Positions 1 to 8,346 of a stretch of DNA of 64,000 bases are shown piece by piece (the stretch's first letter is position 1; each line of letters begins with the position of its first letter). This stretch comes from Sulfitobacter delicatus. Its GTDB lineage: Bacteria > Pseudomonadota > Alphaproteobacteria > Rhodobacterales > Rhodobacteraceae. Under the pieces are notes generated by a model. The model saw only the letters and a list, made by a program, of their open reading frames with translations, had not been told where the DNA came from and did no database searches. The translations under genes and the position numbers were made by a program. The DNA lies in assembly GCF_900102535.1 (NCBI RefSeq), contig NZ_FNBP01000007.1, positions 124,001-188,000 of the forward strand, given 5' to 3'.

Positions 1-65
1 GTGATATCCAGCGCGTCCGCGTGACCGAAGCCAAAACCAACTCGCTGGCGGCCGTTCTGGTCTAA
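1..65 (+). CDS. miaB: MiaB tRNA methylthiotransferase, C-terminal end only
   Basis: Only the last 20 codons and the TAA stop lie in the window. The peptide ends VTEAKTNSLAAVLV, which looks like the tail of the C-terminal TRAM domain of MiaB, the radical-SAM enzyme that adds a methylthio group to i6A37 of tRNA. The phoH-ybeY-corC-lnt order downstream is the usual alphaproteobacterial miaB neighbourhood, although three small genes intervene here. With so little sequence the call rests on the tail motif plus context. Confidence 0.7.
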   Translation, partial: DIQRVRVTEAKTNSLAAVLV

Positions 66-67
66 GA

Positions 68-89
68 GGGTGCGCGTGGCCGCGCACCC
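68..89. terminator. Hairpin between convergent miaB and secreted-protein gene
   Basis: A perfect 9-bp stem (GGGTGCGCG / CGCGCACCC) with a TGGC loop starts three bases after the miaB stop and ends ten bases before the stop of the facing minus-strand gene. There is no clear T-tract on either side, so it may be a weak bidirectional terminator or simply an mRNA 3' end hairpin. Confidence 0.5.
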
Positions 90-98
90 CGCTACGTA

Positions 99-443
99 TC
101 AGTAGTTATGCTTGCGGTGCGACGCGCGGTCCGCAAAGATCCGCTCCATATGCGCCTTCAGGCCAGCAGGGTTGCCCACCAGACGCTCATCGCGGCAAAC
201 CCGCTCGGCGATGGCATGTGCGGTCGAGAAGTCATAGCCCACGGCGACAAGGCTATCGACAAAAACGCTGTTGGGCCGGTCCCAGATCACGTCATGCCAC
301 GGGCCACGGTAGCAGCTGACGTGGATTACATTGCCTGTCGGTACGGCAACACCTTGGTTGTGGTAGGCGTATTTCACGCCACCGGCAAATGCGGGCAGGG
401 CAAGCAGCCCGGCCACAGCGGTTGCTATCATTGTTTTCATCAT
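99..443 (-). CDS. Small secreted protein of unknown function
   Basis: Encodes about 114 residues. I chose the ATG at 443, which follows a GGGGGA ribosome-binding site by about seven bases; a second ATG follows directly, and an upstream extension to 557 has no such site. The N-terminus (MMKTMIATAVAGLLALPAFAGG) is a typical Sec signal peptide with cleavage expected after AFA. The mature part, about 95 residues, has two cysteines (in HVSCYRG and ERVCRD) that could form a disulphide in the periplasm, plus a basic C-terminus. I recognise no family. It is transcribed alone, towards miaB. Confidence 0.65.
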   Translation of the reverse strand: MMKTMIATAVAGLLALPAFAGGVKYAYHNQGVAVPTGNVIHVSCYRGPWHDVIWDRPNSVFVDSLVAVGYDFSTAHAIAERVCRDERLVGNPAGLKAHMERIFADRASHRKHNY

Positions 444-871
444 CACATAGTCCCCCAGTTGAGATTGCAGCATCAGTCGGCCTCGGCAAAGCCGCGCGAA
501 AGTCCCACCCTCGCGATCCGATGAATAGAGGGATAGGCGCCTAGAGCAGCAATTCAAGGAAATTCGGAGGCACTGTTGCCTGTCTGTGGACGGTGATTTG
601 GTGATGGGGGTGATTGTCGCAACACCTTCTCCAATGCCTTAATTCGACGTGCGGAATGCAAGGTTTCGGCGAAATGCCAATTGCTGAGGATTTACCCCAT
701 TCCAGCGACAATCCTTTAAGTTTGTTGTGACCATGGCGAATTAAGCCACAAAATGTTGATATCTAAGCTTCACAGGACGGGAAATTTTACCTAACCTGCT
801 GATATATTGCCTGAGTGTGGTTCCGGGAAGGGGGCCACCTTTGCCAGAGAATTAGAATAAGGACAAAAGCT
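444..871. other. Divergent intergenic region, no gene seen
   Basis: This 428-bp gap separates the minus-strand secreted protein from the plus-strand OmpA-family gene, so it must hold promoters for both. It is more AT-rich than its surroundings from about 640 to 800. A TATATT box at about 802-807 is a possible -10 for the OmpA-family gene, but I see no convincing -35 partner at normal spacing. No tRNA, conserved reading frame or strong palindrome was found. Confidence 0.4.
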
Positions 872-1447
872 GTGGGAAACTATATTTCCAATGCAATGCG
901 CGCGGTGGCCAGTCTGGCGCTTGCGGCGGCGCTGACCGTTGTCGGCGTGACAGCCGACGCCCAAACCCCGTCGCAACAGGGTCGTGACAAGGGTATTTAC
1001 ACACCAACCATCTGGGTCGATCCCGATGGCTGCGAACATTGGGTCATGGATGACGGCGCCGAGGGCTATATGACGCCCCACGTCAGCCGTCAGGGCATTC
1101 CGGTTTGCCGCCGCGGCAATGTCTGCGGTGTGATGGAGACGGATCAGTTCTTTGCCACCGACAAATACAACATCTCGCGTGCCGGTCAGGCGCGTTTGGC
1201 GAATTTCTTCAAGACGACAGGTGCTGTGTCCTACATCATCACCGGCCACACCGACAGCCGCGCGTCGGACGCCTATAACATGCGTCTGTCCTATAACCGC
1301 GCCAATGCGGTAGCGCGCATCGCCAATCAGGTCGGCGCGCGTATTGCTGATGTTCGCGGCTACGGCGAACGGATGCCCGCCGCGCCGAACAATTCAGCTG
1401 CGAACATGGCCAAGAACCGCCGTGTCGAAATTATCTGCATTCGCTGA
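872..1447 (+). CDS. OmpA-family outer-membrane/periplasmic protein
   Basis: Encodes 191 residues from a GTG start that sits eight bases after an AAGGA site; earlier in-frame ATG codons lack one. The N-terminus is a signal peptide (roughly residues 1-31, ending TADAQ). Residues about 44-80 carry a module IWVDPDGCEHW...DDGAEGY...GIPVC. The C-terminal 90 residues are an OmpA-like peptidoglycan-binding domain, with the typical ITGHTDSRASDAYN and LSYNRANAV signatures. Such proteins anchor the outer membrane to peptidoglycan. It is probably co-transcribed with the lipoprotein gene 14 bases downstream, which repeats the first module. Confidence 0.85.
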   Translation: MGNYISNAMRAVASLALAAALTVVGVTADAQTPSQQGRDKGIYTPTIWVDPDGCEHWVMDDGAEGYMTPHVSRQGIPVCRRGNVCGVMETDQFFATDKYNISRAGQARLANFFKTTGAVSYIITGHTDSRASDAYNMRLSYNRANAVARIANQVGARIADVRGYGERMPAAPNNSAANMAKNRRVEIICIR

Positions 1448-1460
1448 AGGGACCGCAAAA

Positions 1461-1784
1461 GTGATTAAGACAAAACTTCTCATGGTCACCGCCTGTGCCG
1501 TTGGCCTCTCGGCCTGTACCGATTACGAAGGCGGTCTGGGCCGGGGTTACCCATCGGACAAAACCTTTGACCGGGGCATCGACAAAAAGCACCTGAGCCA
1601 GCTTCAGGCGGGCATCTGGGTCGATCCTAATGGCTGCGATCACTGGATCATTGACGACGGGGTTGAGGGCTATCTCTCGGCGCGGCTCGATAAATTCGGC
1701 AAGCCGGTCTGCTCAGGGGTGGCCCCTCCGACGCATACCGCCGGTCATTTCAAGGGTGGGTCGTCCATCCCGGATCCGAATTGA
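1461..1784 (+). CDS. Small lipoprotein sharing a module with the upstream OmpA protein
   Basis: Encodes 107 residues from a GTG start preceded by GAAGGGA at a suitable distance. The N-terminus is a lipoprotein signal with lipobox LSAC (about residues 15-18), so the mature protein should be lipidated. Residues about 51-85 read IWVDPNGCDHW..DDGVEGY...GKPVC, nearly the same module as in the upstream OmpA-family protein, but here the OmpA domain is absent and a short glycine/proline-rich tail follows. It is likely a partial duplicate working with that protein at the outer membrane; the function is unknown. Confidence 0.75.
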   Translation: MIKTKLLMVTACAVGLSACTDYEGGLGRGYPSDKTFDRGIDKKHLSQLQAGIWVDPNGCDHWIIDDGVEGYLSARLDKFGKPVCSGVAPPTHTAGHFKGGSSIPDPN

Positions 1785-1810
1785 GCCGCGCGCCGCATAT
1801 CACGAACACC

Positions 1811-1842
1811 GGGCCGGAGCGCGTTGCGCTTCGGCCCTTTTT
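1811..1842 (+). terminator. Rho-independent terminator after the lipoprotein gene
   Basis: An 11-bp stem (GGGCCGGAGCG / CGCTTCGGCCC, one G:U pair) with a 5-base loop is followed by TTTTT. It ends the OmpA/lipoprotein transcript and argues that phoH starts downstream of it. Confidence 0.85.
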
Positions 1843-1913
1843 GTCTCTACGGGTTGGTAATTCCGCCCGCTCTGCCTATTTCTCTATTCAGTGCTACACA
1901 AAGGATACGCGCA

Positions 1914-2921
1914 TTGCCTTCAACTGATCTGATGACCCCGGAAAACGCAGCCGAACGGGTGGTGGAATTTCCCGACAATCGCCTGCTGATCGATCTATGC
2001 GGCGCTTATGATGCGCATCTGGCGGCCATCGAAAAGGCGCTTGAAGTGCAGATCATCCGGCGCGGCAACCACCTGCAGTTGCTGGGCGACAGTGACGCCG
2101 TCGGGAAGGCCGAGACGATGTTGAACGCGCTTTATGGGCGGCTGGAAAGTGGCCGTTCGGTTGAGCCGGGTGATATCGACGGTATGCTGCGCATGGGCAA
2201 TTCCGAAGCCGACACCGGGGTACGCCAAGGCGACCAGTTGGAAATGCCGATGGGCGATACCATCGAAATTCAGACCCGCAAAAAACGGGTTGAGCCGCGC
2301 ACCGATGCGCAAAAGGCCTATGTGCAGTCGCTCTTTGACAATGAACTGGCCTTTGGCATCGGGCCGGCGGGGACGGGCAAAACCTATCTGGCCGTGGCCG
2401 TGGGCGTGTCGATGTTCATCGGCGGCCATGTGGACCGGATCATCCTGTCGCGGCCTGCGGTCGAAGCCGGCGAGAAGCTGGGCTATCTGCCGGGCGACAT
2501 GAAAGACAAGGTCGACCCTTATATGCAGCCGCTTTATGACGCGCTGAATGACTTTCTGCCGGGTAAGCAATTGGCCAAACTGCTGGAGGAAAAGCGCATC
2601 GAGATCGCGCCGCTGGCCTTTATGCGGGGGCGCACGCTGTCGAATGCGTTTGTCGTCTTGGATGAGGCGCAGAACGCCACGTCGATGCAGATGAAGATGT
2701 TCCTCACCCGTCTGGGTCAGAATTCGCGCATGGTGATTACCGGGGACCGGACCCAGATCGACCTGCCGCGCGGGGTGCAATCGGGGCTCCAAGATGCCGA
2801 GCGTTTGCTTAAGACGATCCCGAGCATCAGCTTCAACTACTTCACCTCTAAGGACGTCGTCCGCCATCCACTGGTGGCTGCGATCATCGAAGCCTATGAG
2901 GCGGATTCAGGGACCGCTTGA
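1914..2921 (+). CDS. phoH: PhoH-family ATPase
   Basis: Encodes about 335 residues. The start is taken at the TTG at 1914, eight bases after an AAGGA site and beyond the upstream terminator; the ATG at 1932 is the alternative. The protein is a PhoH-like P-loop ATPase with a Walker A motif (GIGPAGTGKTYLA, about residue 145) and a DEAQN Walker B motif, the family usually linked to RNA metabolism. An N-terminal KH-like region precedes the ATPase domain, as in PhoL/YbeZ. It is followed four bases later by ybeY, its usual partner in ribosome and 16S rRNA quality control. Confidence 0.9.
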   Translation: MPSTDLMTPENAAERVVEFPDNRLLIDLCGAYDAHLAAIEKALEVQIIRRGNHLQLLGDSDAVGKAETMLNALYGRLESGRSVEPGDIDGMLRMGNSEADTGVRQGDQLEMPMGDTIEIQTRKKRVEPRTDAQKAYVQSLFDNELAFGIGPAGTGKTYLAVAVGVSMFIGGHVDRIILSRPAVEAGEKLGYLPGDMKDKVDPYMQPLYDALNDFLPGKQLAKLLEEKRIEIAPLAFMRGRTLSNAFVVLDEAQNATSMQMKMFLTRLGQNSRMVITGDRTQIDLPRGVQSGLQDAERLLKTIPSISFNYFTSKDVVRHPLVAAIIEAYEADSGTA

Positions 2922-2925
2922 TCTG

Positions 2926-3450
2926 ATGGAGGATTTCGATGTTCTGATTGAGGACGACCGTTGGGAAACGGTCGACCTTGAGCGCTTGGCCCAAGGGGCG
3001 GCGGAAGCCACCCTGCGCCATCTGGGTTTAACCCCCGATGCTGCGGAATTGACCCTTCTGGCCTGCGACGACACCCGGATCGCCGCGCTCAACAATGACT
3101 TTCGCGGCAAAGCCCGCGCCACGAATGTCCTCAGCTGGCCCGCAGAGGAACGCGGGTCGGCCATTCCGGGCGGCGATCCGCTGCCCGTTTCGCCAGGCGT
3201 TGACGGGATGGTCGAGTTGGGCGACATCGCGCTGGCCTATCAGACTTGCGCAGCCGAAGCGGAGGCGGCAGACAAACCGCTTGCCGATCACGTGACCCAT
3301 CTTATTGTTCACGGGCTCTTGCATCTTTTAGGCTACGATCATGAAAATGACCCCGACGCTCTATTGATGGAGGGGTTGGAAACCGAAATACTTGGCAAAA
3401 TGGGTCTTGATGACCCATATAGGGAAAACGGGCCCCGCGGGCTCAGTTAA
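2926..3450 (+). CDS. ybeY: Endoribonuclease YbeY
   Basis: Encodes 174 residues starting four bases after the phoH stop, so translation is probably coupled. YbeY is a zinc-dependent single-strand endoribonuclease needed for 16S rRNA 3' maturation and ribosome quality control. The diagnostic metal site HGLLHLLGYDH is present near residue 130, and the length fits the family. It lies between phoH and the CorC-like gene, the standard order in this class. Confidence 0.93.
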   Translation: MEDFDVLIEDDRWETVDLERLAQGAAEATLRHLGLTPDAAELTLLACDDTRIAALNNDFRGKARATNVLSWPAEERGSAIPGGDPLPVSPGVDGMVELGDIALAYQTCAAEAEAADKPLADHVTHLIVHGLLHLLGYDHENDPDALLMEGLETEILGKMGLDDPYRENGPRGLS

Positions 3451-3465
3451 CACAGACAGGACCCA

Positions 3466-4368
3466 ATGGGCGATACAGACGGATCATCTGACGCGGCGCA
3501 GAGCGCGCTGCTGGATGAAGACAGCCAAAACCAACCGGATGACACGGCGCTGCGCACCGGTAATTTCTTTTCTCGCGTGTTTGAGGCTTTGAGCCCGTCG
3601 GACAGTGAGGACGACAGCCCCGAGGCGTCGACCCAGACCGAGCGGCCCAGCGGGCATGGCATGATGAATCTGCGCCGGATGCGCGTGGATGACGTGGCGG
3701 TGCCTAAGGCTGACATCATCGCCGTGCCAGCCAATGCGACGCTCGAAGAACTGGTGGCCGTTTTCAAAGAAAGCGGCATGACGCGGTTGCCAGTCTATGA
3801 CGGTACGCTCGACACGCCTGTGGGCATGGTTCACCTTAAAGATCTGGCGCTGAACCACGGCTTTAACGGGAAAAGCACCAAGTTTGACATGCAAGCCATT
3901 CTGCGCCCGTTGGTCTATGTGCCGCCGTCCATGACCATCGGTGTTTTGCTGACCAAAATGCAGGCCGAGCGGCGTCACATGGCGCTGGTGATCGATGAAT
4001 ATGGCGGTGTCGACGGGTTGGTGACCATCGAAGACCTGATTGAGCAGGTCATAGGCGAGATCGAAGACGAACATGACGTTGACGAAGGCACCTATTGGAC
4101 GGTTGAAAAGCCCGGCACCTATCTGGCGCTGGCCAAGACGCCTTTAGGTGATTTCGAGGCCGAGATCGGCCATTCTCTGACCGATCATGATACGGTGGAC
4201 GAAGAAGAGATCGACACGCTCGGGGGGCTCGTCACCATGCTGTCGGGCCGGGTGCCCGCGCGGGGCGAGGTGGTTTTGCACCCCGATGGGCCGGAGTTCG
4301 AAGTGATCGACGCCGACCCGCGCCGCATCAAACGTTTGCGGGTCCGTACCCAAGGGGCTGGCGGATGA
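3466..4368 (+). CDS. CBS-domain CorC/TlyC-like transporter-associated protein
   Basis: Encodes 300 residues. An acidic, low-complexity N-terminus (about 1-60) is followed by a pair of CBS domains (about 70-200; RRMRVDDVAVPKADI, then MALVIDEYGGVDGLVTIEDL) and a C-terminal CorC/HlyC domain. There are no membrane segments, so it resembles cytosolic CorC, linked to magnesium/cobalt efflux and resistance, rather than full-length integral CNNM-type proteins. Its stop overlaps the lnt start by four bases (ATGA), consistent with one operon. Confidence 0.85.
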   Translation: MGDTDGSSDAAQSALLDEDSQNQPDDTALRTGNFFSRVFEALSPSDSEDDSPEASTQTERPSGHGMMNLRRMRVDDVAVPKADIIAVPANATLEELVAVFKESGMTRLPVYDGTLDTPVGMVHLKDLALNHGFNGKSTKFDMQAILRPLVYVPPSMTIGVLLTKMQAERRHMALVIDEYGGVDGLVTIEDLIEQVIGEIEDEHDVDEGTYWTVEKPGTYLALAKTPLGDFEAEIGHSLTDHDTVDEEEIDTLGGLVTMLSGRVPARGEVVLHPDGPEFEVIDADPRRIKRLRVRTQGAGG

Positions 4369-5861
4369 TCCAAGGACTGGCGCGGCGGGGTCGCTGGTTG
4401 CTGGCCCCCCTCGCCGGGGCCATCGCAGCGTTTGGGCAAGCGCCCTATGATCTGCCGCTGGTGCTCTTCGCTGCGCTCGTTGCTGCCTTTTGGCTCTACC
4501 GCGCCCAATCTGGCAACGCATGGCGTGCAGCGCTGCTAGGCTGGGGCTTTGGCTTTGGCTACTTCCTGCATGCGCTGCAATGGATCGTCTCGCCCTTCAT
4601 GGTCGACGTGGCGCGGCATGGCTGGATGGCGCCCTTCGCGCTGATCCTGCTCGCGGCGGGCATGGCGCTTTTTTGGGGGCTCGCCTTTGGCGCTGCGCGC
4701 TGGTTCGCACCGCGCCGAGGCTGGGCTTTGGTGGTCACTTGGGCCGCTGTGGAATTGTTGCGTGCTTACATCTTCACCGGCTTCCCATGGGCCATGCCCG
4801 CGCAGGCGCTGGTGGGGGTCATGGCCGGGCAGGGACTGGCTTGGGTCGGTCCCTATGCGCTGAACCTCTGGCTCTTTGCCATCGCGGCGCTTCTGGTCCT
4901 GCGCGGGCCATTGCCGGTGCGCTTAGGGCAGGGGGCATTGGCACTTTCTATGGTGCTGCTGCTTGTCCTGCCGCCGCAATCCCCGCCGGCACCGCTGACT
5001 GACCACGTCGTGCGCCTCGTCCAACCCAACGCCGCGCAGCGGGACAAATGGAACCCCGATACCTTTGAGTTCTACTTCAAACGCCAACTCGACTATACCG
5101 CCGCTGCACCCAAAGACCCTGCCGCCGCGCCCGATCTGGTGATCTGGCCCGAAACGGCGATCCCATGGGCGCTGGATATGGCCGGCAGCGCGCTGGCCGA
5201 GATCGGTGCCGCAAGCGACGCGCCGGTGGTGATGGGCGTACAGCGCCGCGAGAACATGCGCTACTACAATTCGCTGGTGGTGCTGGATGCCGACGGCGCG
5301 GTTGATCAGCTCTATGACAAACACCATCTCGTGCCCTTTGGTGAATATATGCCCATGGGTGATCTCATGGCGCAGTTCGGTATCCACGGTCTCGCCGCGC
5401 AGGAGGGGAATGGCTACTCTAGCGGACCGGGCGCGCGGTTGCTGGATCTTGGCGCCCTTGGCGCAGGGCTGCCGCTGATTTGCTATGAAGCCGTCTTTGC
5501 CCATGACGTCAACGCTGCACCGACCCGGCCCGCCTTCTTGATGCAAGTGACCAATGACGCGTGGTTCGGCAAAGCTGCGGGGCCAAAACAGCATTTGGCA
5601 CAGGCGCGAATGCGGGCGATTGAACAGGGGCTGCCAATGGCGCGTGCGGCGAACACCGGTATTTCGGCGATGATCGACCCTTGGGGGCGGGTCATTGCCT
5701 CGTTGCCGCTAAACAGCGAAGGCTACGTCGATGCGCCTCTGCCAAAACCGCTGGCGTCGACGCTCTACAGCCGCAGCGGGGATTTGCCGCTGGCCTTGTT
5801 GCTTGCGCTGTTCTTAGGCGGCATGGCCGTCCTGCGCCGACGCGCCGGGAATGCTGATTGA
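4365..5861 (+). CDS. lnt: Apolipoprotein N-acyltransferase
   Basis: Encodes 498 residues. Several membrane helices occupy the first ~200 residues, followed by a periplasmic nitrilase-fold domain and a final C-terminal helix. The Glu-Lys-Cys catalytic set is visible in WPETAIPW, YDKHHLVPFGEYMP and LICYEAVF. Lnt transfers the third acyl chain onto the N-terminal cysteine of lipoproteins in the inner membrane. The start overlaps the corC-like stop by four bases. Confidence 0.93.
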   Translation: MIQGLARRGRWLLAPLAGAIAAFGQAPYDLPLVLFAALVAAFWLYRAQSGNAWRAALLGWGFGFGYFLHALQWIVSPFMVDVARHGWMAPFALILLAAGMALFWGLAFGAARWFAPRRGWALVVTWAAVELLRAYIFTGFPWAMPAQALVGVMAGQGLAWVGPYALNLWLFAIAALLVLRGPLPVRLGQGALALSMVLLLVLPPQSPPAPLTDHVVRLVQPNAAQRDKWNPDTFEFYFKRQLDYTAAAPKDPAAAPDLVIWPETAIPWALDMAGSALAEIGAASDAPVVMGVQRRENMRYYNSLVVLDADGAVDQLYDKHHLVPFGEYMPMGDLMAQFGIHGLAAQEGNGYSSGPGARLLDLGALGAGLPLICYEAVFAHDVNAAPTRPAFLMQVTNDAWFGKAAGPKQHLAQARMRAIEQGLPMARAANTGISAMIDPWGRVIASLPLNSEGYVDAPLPKPLASTLYSRSGDLPLALLLALFLGGMAVLRRRAGNAD

Positions 5862-5895
5862 CCATCCACCAGCGGTTGTCTAAGCCTTTGACCGA

Positions 5896-5946
5896 GCATC
5901 ACAACGGCTTCCTGACGTGGTGCGTTATTTCACACTGGAGCACTAC
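5896..5946 (+). promoter_or_regulatory. SAM/SAH riboswitch upstream of metK
   Basis: The leader reads TCACAACGGCTTCCTGACGT followed by GGTGC and, 12 bases later, TGGAGCA just before the metK ATG. This matches the SAM/SAH riboswitch consensus known from Rhodobacterales metK leaders. Stem P1 pairs 5896-5902 with 5917-5923; the loop at 5906-5912 (GGCTTCC) can form a pseudoknot with 5937-5941 (GGAGC), which is also the Shine-Dalgarno sequence. Ligand binding would therefore hide the ribosome site and lower MetK synthesis when SAM is plentiful. The element ends four bases before the start codon. Confidence 0.88.
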
Positions 5947-7128
5947 ATGTCCCGTCAGAACTACACTTTCACTTCGGAATCCGTTTCCGAGGGCCACCCG
6001 GATAAGGTCTGCGACCGGATTTCCGATGCGATCCTCGACGCTTTCATCAGCGAGGAACCCGAAGCGCGGGTCGCTGCCGAAACCTTTGCCACCACCAACC
6101 GCGTCGTCATTGGCGGCGAGGTCGGTTTGGCCAATAAGGCCAAGCTCGACGAATATCTGGCGGGTGTCGAAGACATCGCCCGCGCCTGCATCAAAGACAT
6201 CGGCTATGAACAGGACGAGTTCCACCACGAGACATGCGAGATCACCAATCTGCTGCACCCGCAGTCGGCGCATATCGCCCAGGGTGTTGACGCGGCTGAT
6301 GGCAGAGAAGAGGGCGCTGGCGATCAAGGCATCATGTTCGGTTTCGCCACCGATGAGACGCCCGAGCTTATGCCCGCGCCGATCCACTATGCCCATGCGA
6401 TCCTGCGCCGTCTGGCCGAAGTGCGCAAAGACGGCACCGAGCCGACCCTGCGCCCCGACGCGAAAAGCCAGCTTTCTGTGCGCTATGAGAACGGCAAACC
6501 TGTTGGCGTCAGCTCCATTGTGCTGTCCACGCAGCATGAGAGCGAGAAGCAGACCAGCGCCGACATCCGCGACATCGTTGAACCCTATATCCGCGAAGTC
6601 CTGCCCGAGGGTTGGATCGACGCTGATACCGTCTGGCATGTGAACCCCACCGGCGTCTTTGTCATCGGGGGGCCGGACGGTGATGCGGGGCTCACAGGCC
6701 GCAAGATCATCGTCGACACCTATGGCGGTGCGGCCCCCCACGGCGGCGGCGCGTTCTCGGGCAAAGACCCGACCAAGGTTGACCGCTCGGCGGCCTATGT
6801 GGCGCGCTATCTGGCGAAGAACGTGGTGGCAGCCGGATTGGCAAAGAAATGCACCATCCAGCTGAGCTATGCGATTGGCGTGAGTGAGCCGCTGTCAATC
6901 TATTGCGACACCCATGGCACTGGCGATGTTCATGACGCGTCGGTCGAGAAGGCGATCCGCCAGATCATCGACCTTACCCCACGTGGCATTCGCGAACATC
7001 TGCAGTTGAACAAGCCGATCTACCAGCGCACCGCAGCTTATGGCCACTTTGGTCGGGCACCGGACGCAGATGGCGGCTTTAGCTGGGAACGCCGCGATTT
7101 GGTCGATCAGTTGAAGGCGGCTGTGTAA
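5947..7128 (+). CDS. metK: S-adenosylmethionine synthetase
   Basis: Encodes 393 residues from the ATG at 5947, directly after the riboswitch-embedded GGAG. MetK makes SAM from methionine and ATP. Family signatures include [15 protein letters not shown] at the N-terminus, [10 protein letters not shown], the [18 protein letters not shown] loop and a C-terminal [13 protein letters not shown]. The length is standard. The riboswitch gives feedback control, and a terminator follows. Confidence 0.97.
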   Translation: MSRQNYTFTSESVSEGHPDKVCDRISDAILDAFISEEPEARVAAETFATTNRVVIGGEVGLANKAKLDEYLAGVEDIARACIKDIGYEQDEFHHETCEITNLLHPQSAHIAQGVDAADGREEGAGDQGIMFGFATDETPELMPAPIHYAHAILRRLAEVRKDGTEPTLRPDAKSQLSVRYENGKPVGVSSIVLSTQHESEKQTSADIRDIVEPYIREVLPEGWIDADTVWHVNPTGVFVIGGPDGDAGLTGRKIIVDTYGGAAPHGGGAFSGKDPTKVDRSAAYVARYLAKNVVAAGLAKKCTIQLSYAIGVSEPLSIYCDTHGTGDVHDASVEKAIRQIIDLTPRGIREHLQLNKPIYQRTAAYGHFGRAPDADGGFSWERRDLVDQLKAAV

Positions 7129-7136
7129 GAAAGACA

Positions 7137-7165
7137 GGGTGGGTCAAGCGCCCGCCCGATTTTTT
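7137..7165 (+). terminator. Terminator after metK
   Basis: A GGGTGGG / CCCGCCC stem with a 7-base loop is followed by GA and six T residues, nine bases after the metK stop. The next gene (cmk) converges on it from the other strand. Confidence 0.75.
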
Positions 7166-7219
7166 GATAATCAAAGCCCGGTCCGGCACTGTCGGGTGGG
7201 CCCTAACTCAGGCGATTGT

Positions 7220-7852
7220 TTAAGAACGTTCGGCTTGCTTCGCCTCAACCAGCGCCACTGCCGCCGCAATCGCATCCTCAATCGCCATCTCGGTCGTATC
7301 GATCTGCTTGGCGTCGTCAGCAGGTTTCAGCGGCGCTTGATCCCGGCTCATGTCGCGCAGGTCGCGCTGGTGCACGTCCTCCAGCACGCTTTCGTAAGTT
7401 ACCTCAATCCCCTTGCCCGTAAGTTCGGCAAAACGCCTCTGCGCACGCACCTCGGGGCTGGCTGTGACAAAAAGTTTCACCGGCGCATCCGGGCAGATCA
7501 CCGTCCCAATGTCGCGCCCATCCAGCACCGCACCGCCGGCGCGGGTGGCAAAGCTGCGCTGGAAACGAACCAGCGCTGCACGCACCGCCGGGATCACCGC
7601 GACTTTGCTGGCCTCTTGGGCTACATCGGGGTTCCGTAGAGTGGGGTCTTCCAGATCGGCCGGGGCGAGGCCGCGCGCCGCGGTCTCGGGATCCATGCCC
7701 GTTAGCGTCTTGGCCGCAACGGCGCGGTACAATAGGCCCGTATCGAGATGCGCAAATCCAAAATGGGCGGCCACGGCCTTGGCCACGGTGCCCTTGCCCG
7801 CGGCGGCTGGCCCGTCGATGGCGACTGTCAGTGCTCGTATTTCGCGTGTCAT
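7220..7852 (-). CDS. cmk: Cytidylate kinase
   Basis: Encodes 210 residues from the ATG at 7852, which overlaps the stop of the upstream membrane-protein gene (ATGA). The P-loop [15 protein letters not shown] and the [11 protein letters not shown] motif are characteristic of CMP/dCMP kinase, which phosphorylates CMP in pyrimidine nucleotide supply. In many proteobacteria cmk sits just before rpsA; here it is on the opposite strand about 4 kb away and is coupled to aroA instead. Confidence 0.94.
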   Translation of the reverse strand: MTREIRALTVAIDGPAAAGKGTVAKAVAAHFGFAHLDTGLLYRAVAAKTLTGMDPETAARGLAPADLEDPTLRNPDVAQEASKVAVIPAVRAALVRFQRSFATRAGGAVLDGRDIGTVICPDAPVKLFVTASPEVRAQRRFAELTGKGIEVTYESVLEDVHQRDLRDMSRDQAPLKPADDAKQIDTTEMAIEDAIAAAVALVEAKQAERS

Positions 7853-8346
7853 CGCATCGTCCTTCTGTTGCGCGCCCAAAGCAGCGATATGGCCGCGAGG
7901 TTCAGCGCTAATATCGCCCATTTCGCCTGTGTAAACAGGCTCGCCGTGGCCACTGTCTGTCCAGTAATACCCTCAGGCCCCAGTTCGAGCAGCCGCCCAA
8001 TCAGCATGTTTTCTGTGTAATCCGCCGCGAGATAGAGTGCGACCGCCATGGTTAAAGCGAGCCGAAACCCGCCCTTCGCATAGCGCCGCACCCAAAGCAG
8101 CAACGCCAGCGCCAAAAGCGCCGGGAAAGCCGTGTCGGCCAGTCTGAATTGCCCGCCATAAAGCGCGGTCTGATCTGGTGTGAGCGCCGCGAGATAGGCC
8201 CGCGCCTCGGCCAGGGTATAACCCAGCAGGCGGGCATCGAACACGCCCATGCCGTCGACTCGCAACTGGGTTTCGGCAAAGCCTGCCAGTGTGGCGAAAG
8301 CCAAAACTGTGGCAATGCTGAGCCAGAAGAGCCGGTCCTTTGTCAT
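7849..8346 (-). CDS. Small integral membrane protein of unknown function
   Basis: Encodes 165 residues with about four hydrophobic segments: roughly residues 7-24, 70-86, 95-110 and 138-158. I recognise no catalytic motif or named family. The gene is held between aroA and cmk by four-base start/stop overlaps on both sides (aroA stop at 8343, cmk start at 7852), so the three are almost certainly one translationally coupled transcript. Its role cannot be inferred from these neighbours. Confidence 0.75.
   Translation of the reverse strand: MTKDRLFWLSIATVLAFATLAGFAETQLRVDGMGVFDARLLGYTLAEARAYLAALTPDQTALYGGQFRLADTAFPALLALALLLWVRRYAKGGFRLALTMAVALYLAADYTENMLIGRLLELGPEGITGQTVATASLFTQAKWAILALNLAAISLLWARNRRTMR

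Noticed and set aside
5917..5946. N-terminal extension of MetK from an upstream in-frame ATG/GTG at 5917
   Set aside because: It would lie inside the riboswitch stem; the ATG at 5947 follows the GGAG and gives the standard N-terminus.
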